Counted from the first letter of the stretch, positions 1-9,143 are shown. The stretch: 35,657 nt of DNA from Ruminococcus sp. (GCA_020024635.1 JAHHTL010000023.1:1-35657); one strand, 5' to 3'. Notes: generated from the letters alone by a model not told the origin. A program made the numbers and translations.

Positions 1-8
1 CAAAAGAC

Positions 9-37
9 TGCAAACCATTGATTCTAAAGGGTTTGCA
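9..37. repeat. Inverted repeat upstream of clpB promoter
   Basis: TGCAAACC at 9-16 is perfectly repeated in inverse orientation as GGTTTGCA at 30-37, with a 13-nt loop. An A-run follows on the + strand, so it does not look like a normal + strand terminator. It may be the end of an upstream transcript or a protein site. The upstream gene is outside the window, so its role cannot be decided. Confidence 0.35.
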
Positions 38-54
38 AAAAAATAACAAAAATA

Positions 55-81
55 TTAGCACTCACCCCTTGACAGTGCTAA
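55..81 (+). promoter_or_regulatory. CIRCE operator (HrcA binding site) of clpB
   Basis: TTAGCACTC at 55-63, a 9-nt spacer, then CAGTGCTAA at 73-81. This matches the CIRCE consensus (TTAGCACTC-N9-GAGTGCTAA) at 17 of 18 arm positions, the only change being the first base of the right arm (C for G). CIRCE is the known operator of the heat-shock repressor HrcA, usually found at groES and dnaK operons. Here it overlaps the putative -35 box (TTGACA, 69-74), a position where a bound repressor would block RNA polymerase. The inference is that clpB is repressed by HrcA at normal temperature. No CtsR-type heptad repeat was noticed beside it. Confidence 0.9.
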
Positions 82-97
82 CAAGCGGTGTTATTGT
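69..97 (+). promoter_or_regulatory. Putative sigma-A promoter of clpB
   Basis: A perfect TTGACA -35 box lies at 69-74 inside the CIRCE element, followed after 17 nt by TATTGT at 92-97 (4 of 6 matches to TATAAT). The transcription start would fall near 104, leaving a leader of about 43 nt before the clpB ATG. The -10 is imperfect, so its exact position is uncertain. The ribosome binding site GGGGAGGT lies at 133-140. Confidence 0.6.
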
Positions 98-146
98 TAT
101 ATTGTTACTAGAACAAGTATCATGAATAACAAGGGGAGGTCATTTT

Positions 147-2744
147 ATGAATATTAATAAATTTACACAGAATTCCTTACAGGCAGTTCAGACGTGTGAA
201 AAAACAGCATATGATTATGGAAATCAGGAAATTGCTCAAGAACACCTATTGTATGCACTTGTTACACAGGATGACAGCCTGATCTTAAAGTTACTTGAAA
301 AAATGAACATTCAAGGAACGCTTTTTATTAATAGAGTGGAAGAACTTTTGGAAAAGCGCCCAAAGGTGCAAGGAGGTCAGGTTTTTGTAGGCCAAGATCT
401 TAATAATGTACTCATTCATGCAGAAGATGAAGCAAAGCAGATGGGGGATGAGTATGTATCTGTAGAGCATTTGTTCCTTTCTCTTTTAAAATACGCAAGC
501 AAAGAATTAAAAAATCTTTATCGAGAATTTGGAATTGATCGAAATAGTTTTCTCATGGCATTATCAACCGTTCGAGGGAATCAAAGAGTAACCAACGATA
601 ATCCAGAGGCTACCTATGACACGTTGAAGAAATATGGACAGGATCTTGTGGAGCGTGCAAGAGAACAAAAATTAGATCCGGTAATCGGAAGAGATGATGA
701 AATTCGAAATTTGGTACGGATTCTTTCTCGTAAGACCAAAAATAATCCGGTTCTGATTGGAGAACCTGGAGTTGGTAAAACAGCAGTTGTGGAAGGACTT
801 GCACAGCGTATTGTTCGCGGAGACGTTCCAGAAGGATTAAAAGATAAAACGGTATTTTCTCTAGATATGGGGGCGCTGGTTGCCGGTGCAAAATATCGAG
901 GGGAATTTGAGGAACGATTAAAAGCAGTTCTAGAAGAAGTAAAAAATAGTGATGGAAGAATCCTTTTATTTATCGATGAATTACATTTGATTGTAGGAGC
1001 TGGCAAAACTGATGGAGCAATGGATGCAGGAAACATGCTAAAGCCGATGCTTGCCAGAGGGGAACTTCACTGTATTGGTGCAACTACATTGAATGAGTAT
1101 CGTCAATATATTGAAAAAGATGCGGCATTGGAACGTAGATTCCAACCTGTATTGGTGGATGAGCCAACAGTAGAGGATGCGATATCTATTCTTCGTGGTT
1201 TGAAAGAAAGATACGAGGTGTTCCATGGAGTAAAAATTACAGATAGCGCACTGGTGGCAGCAGCAACCTTATCCAATCGATATATTTCAGATCGATTTCT
1301 TCCAGATAAGGCAATTGATCTTGTAGATGAGGCATGTGCTCTTATAAAAACAGAGTTAGATTCTATGCCCGCAGAGCTTGATGAGCTGCGAAGAAGAATC
1401 ATGCAGTTGGAGATTGAAGAAGAAGCATTAAAAAAAGAAGAGGATCGTTTAAGTAGAGAACGATTGGAACATTTACAGGAAGAACTTGCAGGACTTCGTG
1501 AGCAATTTGCAGGAAAAAAAGCACAATGGGATAATGAAAAAGCGTCGGTAGAGCGTGTCCAAAAAATAAGAGAAGAAATGGAACAAGTCAATCGAGACAT
1601 CCAAAAAGCACAACGAGAATATGATTTAAATAAAGCAGCTGAACTTCAATATGGACGACTTCCACAGTTGCAAAATCAATTAGAAGCCGAAGAAGAAAAG
1701 GTGAAACAAAAAGAACTTTCACTTGTGCATGAAGCTGTAACCGAGGAAGAAATTGCAAAAATTATTTCTAGATGGACCGGAATTCCAGTTGCGAAATTAA
1801 ATGAGAGTGAGAGAAGCAAGACTCTTCATCTAGCAGATGCACTACACAAAAGAGTGGTAGGTCAAGAGGAGGGAGTAGAGCTTGTAACAGAGGCAATCTT
1901 ACGATCAAAAGCTGGGATCAAAGATCCGACGAAGCCAATTGGTTCTTTCTTATTCTTAGGACCTACCGGTGTTGGAAAAACAGAACTGGCCAAAGCACTT
2001 GCACAAAATCTTTTTGATGATGAAAATAATATGGTCCGCATTGATATGAGTGAATATATGGAGAAGTTTTCTGTATCCAGACTTATTGGAGCACCTCCGG
2101 GATATGTGGGATATGATGAAGGTGGTCAGTTAACAGAAGCAGTTAGAAGAAAACCATATTCTGTCGTATTGTTCGATGAGATTGAAAAGGCACATCCAGA
2201 TGTATTTAACATTTTGTTACAAGTTCTGGATGATGGAAGAATTACGGATTCCCAAGGACGTACAGTAGACTTTAAAAACACCATTCTTATTATGACTTCA
2301 AATTTAGGAGCCGAGTACTTGCTTGAAGGAATCAAGGAAGATGGAACCATAGATCATGCAAATGAAGACATGGTCATGAATGAACTACGAACACATTTTA
2401 GACCAGAATTTTTGAACCGACTGGATGAAATTATCATGTTTAAGCCATTGACGAAAGCAAACATTTGTGCGATTATTAATCTATTGATTAATGACGTCAA
2501 TGAAAGATTAAAAGACAAAGAGCTCTATATTGAACTGACAGAAGCAGCAAAGCAATTTATTGTAGAAGGTGGCTATGATCCGATGTATGGAGCAAGACCA
2601 CTGAAGAGATATTTACAGAAGAATGTAGAGACCCTTGCTGCAAAGCTTATCCTTGCTGGTAATGTAGGCAGGGGGGATGGAATCATCATTGATGTTGTTG
2701 ATGGAAAATTAAATGCTAAATTGAAAGGACAACTGATTTCGTGA
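147..2744 (+). CDS. clpB: ATP-dependent disaggregase ClpB (Hsp100)
   Basis: An 865-residue protein of normal ClpB length. ClpB forms a hexameric cytoplasmic disaggregase that threads aggregated proteins through its pore and works with DnaK/DnaJ/GrpE. The order is: N-terminal Clp_N repeat domain (about 1-150), first AAA+ module with Walker A GEPGVGKT (K211) and DELH Walker B, a long charged coiled-coil middle domain (about 400-530) that separates ClpB from ClpA/ClpX, and a second AAA+ module with GPTGVGKT (K611) and the C-terminal D2-small domain. The start is fixed by a strong GGGGAGGT ribosome binding site 6 nt upstream. It is transcribed from a promoter overlapped by a CIRCE element, implying HrcA heat-shock control. 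Its stop codon overlaps the GTG start of dinB, so the polymerase is probably co-expressed. No defect seen. Confidence 0.97.
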   Translation: MNINKFTQNSLQAVQTCEKTAYDYGNQEIAQEHLLYALVTQDDSLILKLLEKMNIQGTLFINRVEELLEKRPKVQGGQVFVGQDLNNVLIHAEDEAKQMGDEYVSVEHLFLSLLKYASKELKNLYREFGIDRNSFLMALSTVRGNQRVTNDNPEATYDTLKKYGQDLVERAREQKLDPVIGRDDEIRNLVRILSRKTKNNPVLIGEPGVGKTAVVEGLAQRIVRGDVPEGLKDKTVFSLDMGALVAGAKYRGEFEERLKAVLEEVKNSDGRILLFIDELHLIVGAGKTDGAMDAGNMLKPMLARGELHCIGATTLNEYRQYIEKDAALERRFQPVLVDEPTVEDAISILRGLKERYEVFHGVKITDSALVAAATLSNRYISDRFLPDKAIDLVDEACALIKTELDSMPAELDELRRRIMQLEIEEEALKKEEDRLSRERLEHLQEELAGLREQFAGKKAQWDNEKASVERVQKIREEMEQVNRDIQKAQREYDLNKAAELQYGRLPQLQNQLEAEEEKVKQKELSLVHEAVTEEEIAKIISRWTGIPVAKLNESERSKTLHLADALHKRVVGQEEGVELVTEAILRSKAGIKDPTKPIGSFLFLGPTGVGKTELAKALAQNLFDDENNMVRIDMSEYMEKFSVSRLIGAPPGYVGYDEGGQLTEAVRRKPYSVVLFDEIEKAHPDVFNILLQVLDDGRITDSQGRTVDFKNTILIMTSNLGAEYLLEGIKEDGTIDHANEDMVMNELRTHFRPEFLNRLDEIIMFKPLTKANICAIINLLINDVNERLKDKELYIELTEAAKQFIVEGGYDPMYGARPLKRYLQKNVETLAAKLILAGNVGRGDGIIIDVVDGKLNAKLKGQLIS

Positions 2745-3940
2745 CATCCATTATTTTTCACATTGATGTAAACTCCGCTTTTTTAAGTTGGACGGCTGTG
2801 GAAGAATTAAAGAAAGGGTCAGAGATTGACTTGCGTACAATTCCGGCAATTATAGGTGGGGATCAAAAATCACGCCGAGGAGTTGTGGTAGCAAAGTCGA
2901 TCCCTGCCAAAAAATATGGCATTCGTACAGGGGAACCTGCGGCGAATGCCTTTCGTAAGTGTCCAGATTTAATAAGCGTTCCACCAGATCATACGCTGTA
3001 TAAAAGAAAAAGTACAGAACTTATGGGGTATCTTCGTACCTTTACCGATCAAATAGAACAGGTCAGTGTAGATGAGTGTTATCTGGATTTTACAGCAATT
3101 AAGCATCAGTATTCTTCCCCCGAAGAAGGGGCAAATAGGATTAAAAATGGTGTAAAAGAAAGATTTGGTTTTACGGTAAATATAGGAATTTCCACCAACA
3201 AGGTACTGGCAAAAATGGCATCTGATTTTGAAAAACCGGATAAAGTACATACGCTTTATCCGGAGGAGATACAAAAAAAGATGTGGCCCCTTCCAATTGG
3301 GGAACTTTATATGGCAGGAAAAGCGAGCGTGCATACACTAAAGAAACTGGAAATAAATACCATAGGAGATTTGGCTTTGTCCGATCCGGAACTCATTTGT
3401 CTTCACTTGAAAAGTCATGGGAAAACCTTATGGAATTTTGCCAATGGAATCTGTGACTCAAAAGTACATTCAGAAAAACAAGAGGCAAAGGGAATTGGAA
3501 AATCCACTACATTTAAAGAAGATTTAGAAACTTTGGAAGAAGCAAAAGAGGCATTTTCACATTTGGCAGAGGGGGTAAGCGGACGGTTAAGGAAAGCAGA
3601 CCAAAAAGCCTATATGATCAGTATGGAAATAAAATACAATGATTTTAAAACAGTTTCTCACCAGAAGCAGTTGGGTAAGGCAACAGATGATGTGAAAATT
3701 ATTCACCAAACAGCAGTAGAATTATTTCAAGAACTGTGGGATGGGAGAGCCTTTCGTCTTCTTGGAATTCGGACATCTAAATTGGTGGCCGCATCAGAGC
3801 CTGTGCAGATGTCACTGTTTGACCTAGAAATACAAAAGCCATTTGATGAGAAGCATAAAAAATTGAATAAAGCATTGGAAGAAATCCGCACAAAATTTGG
3901 AGAAGATGCAGTTGTAAAAGCAGGAAATATGATATCATGA
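2741..3940 (+). CDS. dinB: Y-family DNA polymerase (Pol IV / DinB type)
   Basis: A 399-residue translesion polymerase of the DinB/ImpB family that copies damaged DNA with low fidelity. The N-terminal catalytic aspartate is in HIDVNSAF (D9) and the second acidic pair is in SVDECYLD (D111, E112). A little-finger domain follows, and a QMSLF motif at 356-360 matches the beta-clamp binding pentapeptide. The start is a GTG whose bases overlap the clpB TGA (GTGA arrangement), typical of translational coupling. An AAAGGA purine run lies about a dozen bases upstream. Location behind a heat-shock-controlled gene suggests that stress could raise its level, which is inference. No LexA box was recognised directly upstream, where the DNA is clpB coding sequence. 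Confidence 0.92.
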   Translation: MTSIIFHIDVNSAFLSWTAVEELKKGSEIDLRTIPAIIGGDQKSRRGVVVAKSIPAKKYGIRTGEPAANAFRKCPDLISVPPDHTLYKRKSTELMGYLRTFTDQIEQVSVDECYLDFTAIKHQYSSPEEGANRIKNGVKERFGFTVNIGISTNKVLAKMASDFEKPDKVHTLYPEEIQKKMWPLPIGELYMAGKASVHTLKKLEINTIGDLALSDPELICLHLKSHGKTLWNFANGICDSKVHSEKQEAKGIGKSTTFKEDLETLEEAKEAFSHLAEGVSGRLRKADQKAYMISMEIKYNDFKTVSHQKQLGKATDDVKIIHQTAVELFQELWDGRAFRLLGIRTSKLVAASEPVQMSLFDLEIQKPFDEKHKKLNKALEEIRTKFGEDAVVKAGNMIS

Positions 3941-3959
3941 AAAATGACGGAGGTCTTAC

Positions 3960-5447
3960 ATGAAATTTGAGCATTTGCTGGAACATATCGAATACAAACG
4001 GATCCAAGGAAGCACAAACATAGAAATTTCCACATTGGAAAAAGATTCACGTTTGGTACAAAAAGATTCCGTGTATGTCTGTATTACAGGAGTGAAGGCA
4101 GATGGGCATCATTATATTCAAGATGCAGTTTTAAAAGGGGCAGCGGTAATTGTGACAGAACAAGAGATTGAAATTCCATACCCAGTGACACAGATTCAAG
4201 TTCGAGATACCAGAGCTGCATTGGCATTCATGGCGGCAGCCTATTTTGGGTATCCGGCAGATCAATTGAAAATCATAGGAATCACGGGAACCAAAGGAAA
4301 GACGACTTGTGCCTATATGACGAAGGCGATATTAGAGTTGGCAGGGCATAAGACAGGGCTGATAGGTACGATTGAAACAATCATAGGGGAAGAAACGTAT
4401 CCAGCGTTGAATACCACACCAGAATCTTTGACCCTTCATCACTACTTTCAAAGAATGGTTCAAGAAGGATGTGAATATGTAGTAATGGAAGTGTCTTCTC
4501 AAGCATTGATGCTAAAACGAACCATTGGAATTACCTTTGAAATTGCAGTGTTTACAAATTTATCAGCGGATCATATAGGACCGGGAGAGCATACAGATTT
4601 TGAACAGTATAAACAATGCAAAAAGTTGTTGTTTCAACAGTGCAAATGTGCCATAGCCAATGTAGACGATCCTAGTTTTTGTGACATGTTCAAAGATGTA
4701 AGATGTAGGATAGTCACCTATGGGTTTTCAAATGCTGCAGATTTTTATGCCAGTGATATGAAACCCGTTATTCAAGGAGACAGTCTAGGAACTGTTTGTC
4801 AGATAGAAGGAAGTACAAAAATGGAAGTACAATTGTCCATTCCAGGGATTTTTGGTGTGTACAATGCTTTAGTAGCGATTGCAATTGGCACATATTATCA
4901 TCTTCCAAATGAAGTGATTCAAACGGCGCTTCGGACTGTAACAGTGAAAGGACGAACAGAAATCATAGAAGGGACGAAAGGATATACGGTAGTTTTGGAT
5001 TATGCCCATAATGCGGTGAGTCTTAAAAATCTTCTTAGCGCCATGAAAGCATATCAGCCAAAGCGATTGATCGCCTTGTTTGGATGTGGGGGAAACCGCT
5101 CCAAACTTCGAAGATTTCAGATGGGAGAAGTATCAGGAAAGATGGCTGATGTTACAATTGTTACCTCAGATAATCCAAGATTTGAGCGTCCGGAAGAGAT
5201 TATAGAAGATATTTGCACGGGAATTCAAAACGTAAAAGGAAGATACATTGCCATTTTGGATCGAAAAGAGGCTATCCGCTATGCAATCACAAATGCAAAA
5301 GAAGGTGATATTATTGTCATTGCGGGGAAAGGTCATGAAAAGTATCAAGAGATTCAAGGGAAAAAGATCCTTATGGATGACAAAGTAATCATAGAATCTA
5401 TCTTAAAGGAAAAAATAGGAGCGTGTAACACATGTATGCAGACATAA
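3960..5447 (+). CDS. murE: MurE-family UDP-N-acetylmuramyl-tripeptide synthetase
   Basis: A 495-residue Mur ligase. MurE adds the third amino acid to UDP-MurNAc-L-Ala-D-Glu in the cytoplasm, using ATP. The N-terminal UDP-binding domain (about 1-100) is followed by the central ATPase with GTKGKTT (110-116, K114) and a C-terminal ligase domain containing DNPR at 404-407, the motif associated with meso-diaminopimelate selection. The usual YAHTPD segment reads YAHNAVS here, a form I associate with MurE-like paralogues, so this could be a second MurE in the genome. The start is set by GGAGG at 3949-3953. The gap from dinB is 19 nt and the 3' end overlaps priA by 16 nt, so it belongs to the same run of genes. 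Family call is firm; the exact amino acid added is inferred. Confidence 0.85.
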   Translation: MKFEHLLEHIEYKRIQGSTNIEISTLEKDSRLVQKDSVYVCITGVKADGHHYIQDAVLKGAAVIVTEQEIEIPYPVTQIQVRDTRAALAFMAAAYFGYPADQLKIIGITGTKGKTTCAYMTKAILELAGHKTGLIGTIETIIGEETYPALNTTPESLTLHHYFQRMVQEGCEYVVMEVSSQALMLKRTIGITFEIAVFTNLSADHIGPGEHTDFEQYKQCKKLLFQQCKCAIANVDDPSFCDMFKDVRCRIVTYGFSNAADFYASDMKPVIQGDSLGTVCQIEGSTKMEVQLSIPGIFGVYNALVAIAIGTYYHLPNEVIQTALRTVTVKGRTEIIEGTKGYTVVLDYAHNAVSLKNLLSAMKAYQPKRLIALFGCGGNRSKLRRFQMGEVSGKMADVTIVTSDNPRFERPEEIIEDICTGIQNVKGRYIAILDRKEAIRYAITNAKEGDIIVIAGKGHEKYQEIQGKKILMDDKVIIESILKEKIGACNTCMQT

Positions 5448-7657
5448 TTATAGATATCACACATGAAAAATTAGATAAGGTGTTCCAATATGCAGTCCCT
5501 TCCAATTTGGAAGGGAAACTGTCTGTAGGCATGGAAGTGATGGTTCCATTCGGGCGAGGGAATCGATCCACGAAAGGATATGTCATTTGTTTGGGAAATG
5601 AATGTAAGTATGATCCTTCCAAAATAAAAGAAATTAGTGGGATTGTTTCTGATAGTATGGAAATCGAAGGAAAACTTGTGGCGCTTGCGGCATGGATGAA
5701 AGAACAGTATGGGGGAACTATGATCCAAGCATTAAAGACGGTTCTTCCAATTAAGCAAAAGGAAAAGGCAAAGGTAAAAAAACGCGTTCGCCTTTTACTA
5801 AGTGAAGAAGAAGGAAAAGAAAAGCTAGAATATTTTTTGCATAAAAATCAAAAAGCACGAGCAAGACTGCTTGCGGCATTATTAGATGAGCCTACATTGG
5901 AATATGAATTGGTGCTCCATAAATTAAACATCACCTTAAGCGTCATTCGGGCAATGCAAGAACAGGGGATTGTTGCGTTGGAAAGCAAACAGGTATATCG
6001 GAATCCAGTGGAAGGAACAAAAGAAAATATCCAGATTACATATACAAAGGAACAAGAGAATGCCATAGGAGATTTTTGGTCAGACTATGAAAAAGACATC
6101 CGTGGGACTTATTTGATTCATGGAGTGACAGGAAGTGGAAAGACAGAAGTTTATATCGAAATGATACGAAGAGTAGTGGAACTGGGAAAACAGGCAATTG
6201 TACTTATTCCGGAAATTGCATTGACTTACCAGACAGTGCTCCGATTTTATCGAACATTCGGGGATCGGGTTTCTATTATGAATTCCAGATTATCTGCAGG
6301 CGAACGTTCGGATCAGATGATGCGTGCCAAAGAAGGGAAAATTGATGTGATGATCGGACCTAGATCCGCATTATTTACACCGTTTAAGCAATTGGGATTG
6401 ATCGTGATTGATGAGGAACATGAATCCACCTATAAAAGTGAACAGATTCCAAGATATCATGCACGAGAAACTGCAATTGCACGTGCAAATATGGAACAGG
6501 CAAGTGTGATTCTAGGATCCGCCACTCCTTCTATGGAGGCGATGTATCGAGCACGGAATGGAGAATATAAGCTGTTTGAGATGATGAATCGTACAGGACG
6601 CCATAGTATGGCAGAGGTATATACTGTAGATTTAAGGGAAGAATTAAAAAAGGGGAATCGGTCAATTTTAAGTGAAAAACTTCAAACGTTAATGGAAGAG
6701 CGTTTGGAACGAAACGAACAAATTATGCTGTTTTTAAATCGCCGTGGATATTCTGGATTTCTTTCCTGTAGGGAGTGTGGATATGTAGTAAAATGTCCCC
6801 ATTGTGACGTGGCACTTTCTCTACATAACAGCGGAAAGATGGTTTGTCATTATTGTGGGCATGAAGAGACAAAGCCCTCTTGTTGTCCACAATGTGGCTC
6901 CGTTCATTTGGGACAATTCCGAGCGGGAACCCAACAAATCGAAAAAATAGTAAAAGAGCGATTTCCAGGTGTTCATGTACTTCGGATGGATATGGATACT
7001 ACAAGAAAAAAAGACGGACATGAATCCATTCTTTCCGCATTTGCAAATGGAGAAGCGCAGATTTTAATTGGAACCCAGATGATTGTAAAAGGCCATGATT
7101 TTCCGAATGTAACATTGGTAGGAGTGTTAGCAGCGGACTTATCTTTGTATGCAGATGATTATCGGGCGGGGGAGCGCACGTTTCAACTTCTAACTCAGGC
7201 GGCAGGCCGTGCGGGAAGAGGAGAAAAGAAAGGAGAAGCAGTTATCCAAACCTACAGCCCGACACATTATGCAATCAAGACAGCAGCGGCACAAGATTAC
7301 GAAGCATTTTATCAAGAGGAGATTCAATATAGGGATTTGATGGGGTATCCGCCTTGTGAGAGTCTTCTTGCGGTACTTTTATCCAGTGAAAATCTTCAAT
7401 TGCTGGATATGGGATGCCGCTATTTAAAAGAATTTGCAGACCGATTAAATAAGGAGAAAAAGATAGACATTATAGGTCCTGCGACACCTGGAATAGAAAA
7501 AATCAACGATGTTTATCGAAAAGTGCTCTATCTCAAAGCACAAAGATATGATACACTAGTAAAAGTAAAGAACTATTTGGAAAAATATATCGAAGTAAAT
7601 CCGGGATATTTAAACATACGAGTTCAATTTGACTTTAATCCAATGAATATTTTTTAG
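5432..7657 (+). CDS. priA: Primosomal helicase PriA
   Basis: A 741-residue DEXH helicase that reloads the replisome at stalled forks. It has the N-terminal 3'-OH DNA-binding domain (about 1-100, with VPFGRG), helicase motif I GVTGSGKTE (K237), motif II DEEH (327-330), and the PriA-specific zinc region with four Cys pairs (CRECG, CPHC, CHYCG, CPQCG) inserted in the second helicase lobe. Motif V/VI (TQAAGRAGRG) is intact. The ATG at 5432 lies inside the end of the MurE-family gene (16-nt overlap), and GGAG at 5417-5420 lies 11 nt upstream. An unusually long inverted repeat sits about 65 nt into the gene. Full length, no sign of disruption. Confidence 0.95.
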   Translation: MYADIIIDITHEKLDKVFQYAVPSNLEGKLSVGMEVMVPFGRGNRSTKGYVICLGNECKYDPSKIKEISGIVSDSMEIEGKLVALAAWMKEQYGGTMIQALKTVLPIKQKEKAKVKKRVRLLLSEEEGKEKLEYFLHKNQKARARLLAALLDEPTLEYELVLHKLNITLSVIRAMQEQGIVALESKQVYRNPVEGTKENIQITYTKEQENAIGDFWSDYEKDIRGTYLIHGVTGSGKTEVYIEMIRRVVELGKQAIVLIPEIALTYQTVLRFYRTFGDRVSIMNSRLSAGERSDQMMRAKEGKIDVMIGPRSALFTPFKQLGLIVIDEEHESTYKSEQIPRYHARETAIARANMEQASVILGSATPSMEAMYRARNGEYKLFEMMNRTGRHSMAEVYTVDLREELKKGNRSILSEKLQTLMEERLERNEQIMLFLNRRGYSGFLSCRECGYVVKCPHCDVALSLHNSGKMVCHYCGHEETKPSCCPQCGSVHLGQFRAGTQQIEKIVKERFPGVHVLRMDMDTTRKKDGHESILSAFANGEAQILIGTQMIVKGHDFPNVTLVGVLAADLSLYADDYRAGERTFQLLTQAAGRAGRGEKKGEAVIQTYSPTHYAIKTAAAQDYEAFYQEEIQYRDLMGYPPCESLLAVLLSSENLQLLDMGCRYLKEFADRLNKEKKIDIIGPATPGIEKINDVYRKVLYLKAQRYDTLVKVKNYLEKYIEVNPGYLNIRVQFDFNPMNIF
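5493..5521 (+). repeat. Inverted repeat inside the 5' end of priA
   Basis: CCCTTCCAA at 5497-5505 and TTGGAAGGG at 5507-5515 are perfect complements around one central base. CAGT at 5493-5496 and ACTG at 5518-5521 add four more pairs after a 2-nt bulge. As RNA it would form an 8-bp stem with a 3-nt loop, plus the outer four pairs. It codes for part of the conserved PriA N-terminal domain, so it may be chance, or it may modulate translation or RNA decay. Confidence 0.5.
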
Positions 7658-7721
7658 CAGAGGAATTTAAGCCAGTGTATAGTTACAGGAATAGAACATA
7701 GAAATACAGTAGGAGGCAGTT

Positions 7722-8198
7722 ATGGCAATTAGAGAAATCAGAGTTATCGGAGATGACATATTAACAAAAGCTTGTAAGGAAGTAACCAAGGTAACACAGC
7801 GTACCCAAATATTGATTGATGATATGTTGGAAACCATGTATGAAAATTTCGGAGTGGGGCTTGCAGCGCCTCAAGTTGGGATTTTAAAACAAATCGTAGT
7901 GATAGATGTAGGAGAAGGCCCAATTGTGTTAATCAACCCTCAAATTGTGGAGACAAGTGGAGAGCAAACCGGAGAGGAAGGATGTCTTAGTGTTCCTGGA
8001 AAATGGGGAATTGTGACAAGACCAGATCACGTAAAAGTACGAGCATTTGACGAAGACATGAAGGAGTTTGAATTAGAAGGAGAAGGACTTCTAGCAAGAG
8101 CTCTTTGCCATGAAATTGACCATCTTCATGGAGAATTATACACAGGAAGAGTAGAAGATGGACTTCATGACACACTCGCAGGGGAGGATGAGCTATAA
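7722..8198 (+). CDS. def: Peptide deformylase
   Basis: A 158-residue metalloenzyme that removes the formyl group from the N-terminal methionine of nascent proteins. All three family motifs are present: GVGLAAPQVG (motif 1), EEGCLS with metal ligand C88 (motif 2) and HEIDH with ligands H130 and H134 and catalytic E131 (motif 3). A strong AGGAGG lies at 7711-7716, five bases before ATG. There are 64 nt between it and priA, with no clear terminator. It is followed one base later by fmt, whose product carries out the matching formylation, the classic def-fmt pair. Confidence 0.97.
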   Translation: MAIREIRVIGDDILTKACKEVTKVTQRTQILIDDMLETMYENFGVGLAAPQVGILKQIVVIDVGEGPIVLINPQIVETSGEQTGEEGCLSVPGKWGIVTRPDHVKVRAFDEDMKEFELEGEGLLARALCHEIDHLHGELYTGRVEDGLHDTLAGEDEL

Positions 8199-8199
8199 G

Positions 8200-9141
8200 A
8201 TGAGAATTATTTTTATGGGAACTCCGGATTTTTCAGTGGGGACATTAGAAGCGCTGATTGCGGCAGGACATGAGGTTTGTCTTGTTGTGACGCAGCCTGA
8301 TAAACCAAAGGGCAGAGGGAAGGAAATGCAGTTTACCCCAGTGAAAGAAGTGGCGCGAAAACATGGCATTCCAGTGTTTCAACCAGTGAAAGTTCGGGAG
8401 CCACAGTGTGTGGAAGAATTAAAAAAGTACAAGGCGGAAGGAATGGTTGTGGTAGCCTTTGGACAGATTCTACCAAAAGAAATTCTGGACATGACTCCTT
8501 ATGGGTGCATCAATGTTCATGCATCCTTACTTCCGGCATATAGGGGAGCAGCGCCGATTCAGTGGGCAGTAATCCGTGGGGAAAAGGTATCTGGAGTTAC
8601 GACCATGCAGATGGATGAAGGACTGGATACCGGAGATATGCTCTTAAAGACAGAAGTTCCTTTGACCGAAGAAGAAACGGGAGAAAGTCTTCATGATAAA
8701 TTAGCACAGGCAGGAGCAAAGCTTTGTGTAGAGACGCTAAAGGCGTTGGAGGACGGAACTATCCAGCGTACTCCACAAGGAGAGACGACCACACCTTATG
8801 CAAAAATGTTAGATAAAAAAATGGGGGATATTGACTGGAAAGAGCCGGCAGATGTTATTGAGCGATTGGTAAGAGGTTTGAATTCATGGCCAAGTGCTTA
8901 CACACAGTGGGGCAAGAAAGTGGTGAAAATCTGGAAAGCAAAAGCCCTTTTAGAAGAAACTACGTCCGCATTACCGGGAACTGTGACAGAGGTGACGAAA
9001 GAGTATTTTTCTGTTCAAACGGGACAGGGAGTTTTAAAAATATATGAACTTCAAATTCCTGGAAAGAAAAGAATGGAAACGAGTGCATTTTTAAGAGGAT
9101 ATACACTGGCAGAAGGAACAAGATTTGGCAAGGAGGAATAA
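8200..9141 (+). CDS. fmt: Methionyl-tRNA formyltransferase
   Basis: A 313-residue enzyme that formylates initiator Met-tRNA using 10-formyl-tetrahydrofolate. The N-terminal formyltransferase domain has FMGTPDFS, the QPDKPKGRG tRNA-contact loop, NVHASLLP with N105 and H107, and GLDTGD with D143, matching the catalytic Asn-His-Asp triad in spacing. The C-terminal OB-like domain follows (about 205-313). I chose ATG 8200: the longer in-frame start at 8158 would overlap def by 41 nt, and ATG 8188 lies directly against the GGGGAGG at 8181-8187. The chosen start leaves 12 nt after the GGGGAGG. It begins one base after the def stop codon, consistent with coupled expression. Confidence 0.96.
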   Translation: MRIIFMGTPDFSVGTLEALIAAGHEVCLVVTQPDKPKGRGKEMQFTPVKEVARKHGIPVFQPVKVREPQCVEELKKYKAEGMVVVAFGQILPKEILDMTPYGCINVHASLLPAYRGAAPIQWAVIRGEKVSGVTTMQMDEGLDTGDMLLKTEVPLTEEETGESLHDKLAQAGAKLCVETLKALEDGTIQRTPQGETTTPYAKMLDKKMGDIDWKEPADVIERLVRGLNSWPSAYTQWGKKVVKIWKAKALLEETTSALPGTVTEVTKEYFSVQTGQGVLKIYELQIPGKKRMETSAFLRGYTLAEGTRFGKEE

Positions 9142-9143
9142 AG

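Noticed and set aside
1103..1600. A 165-codon - strand frame opposite the clpB coiled coil, Ser-rich
   Set aside because: It is a complement of Glu/Lys/Leu-rich codons of the coiled coil, with no independent evidence of coding.
8158..8199. Earlier in-frame start for fmt overlapping def
   Set aside because: The extra residues are not part of the formyltransferase fold, and MRIIFMGTP at 8200 matches the family N terminus.
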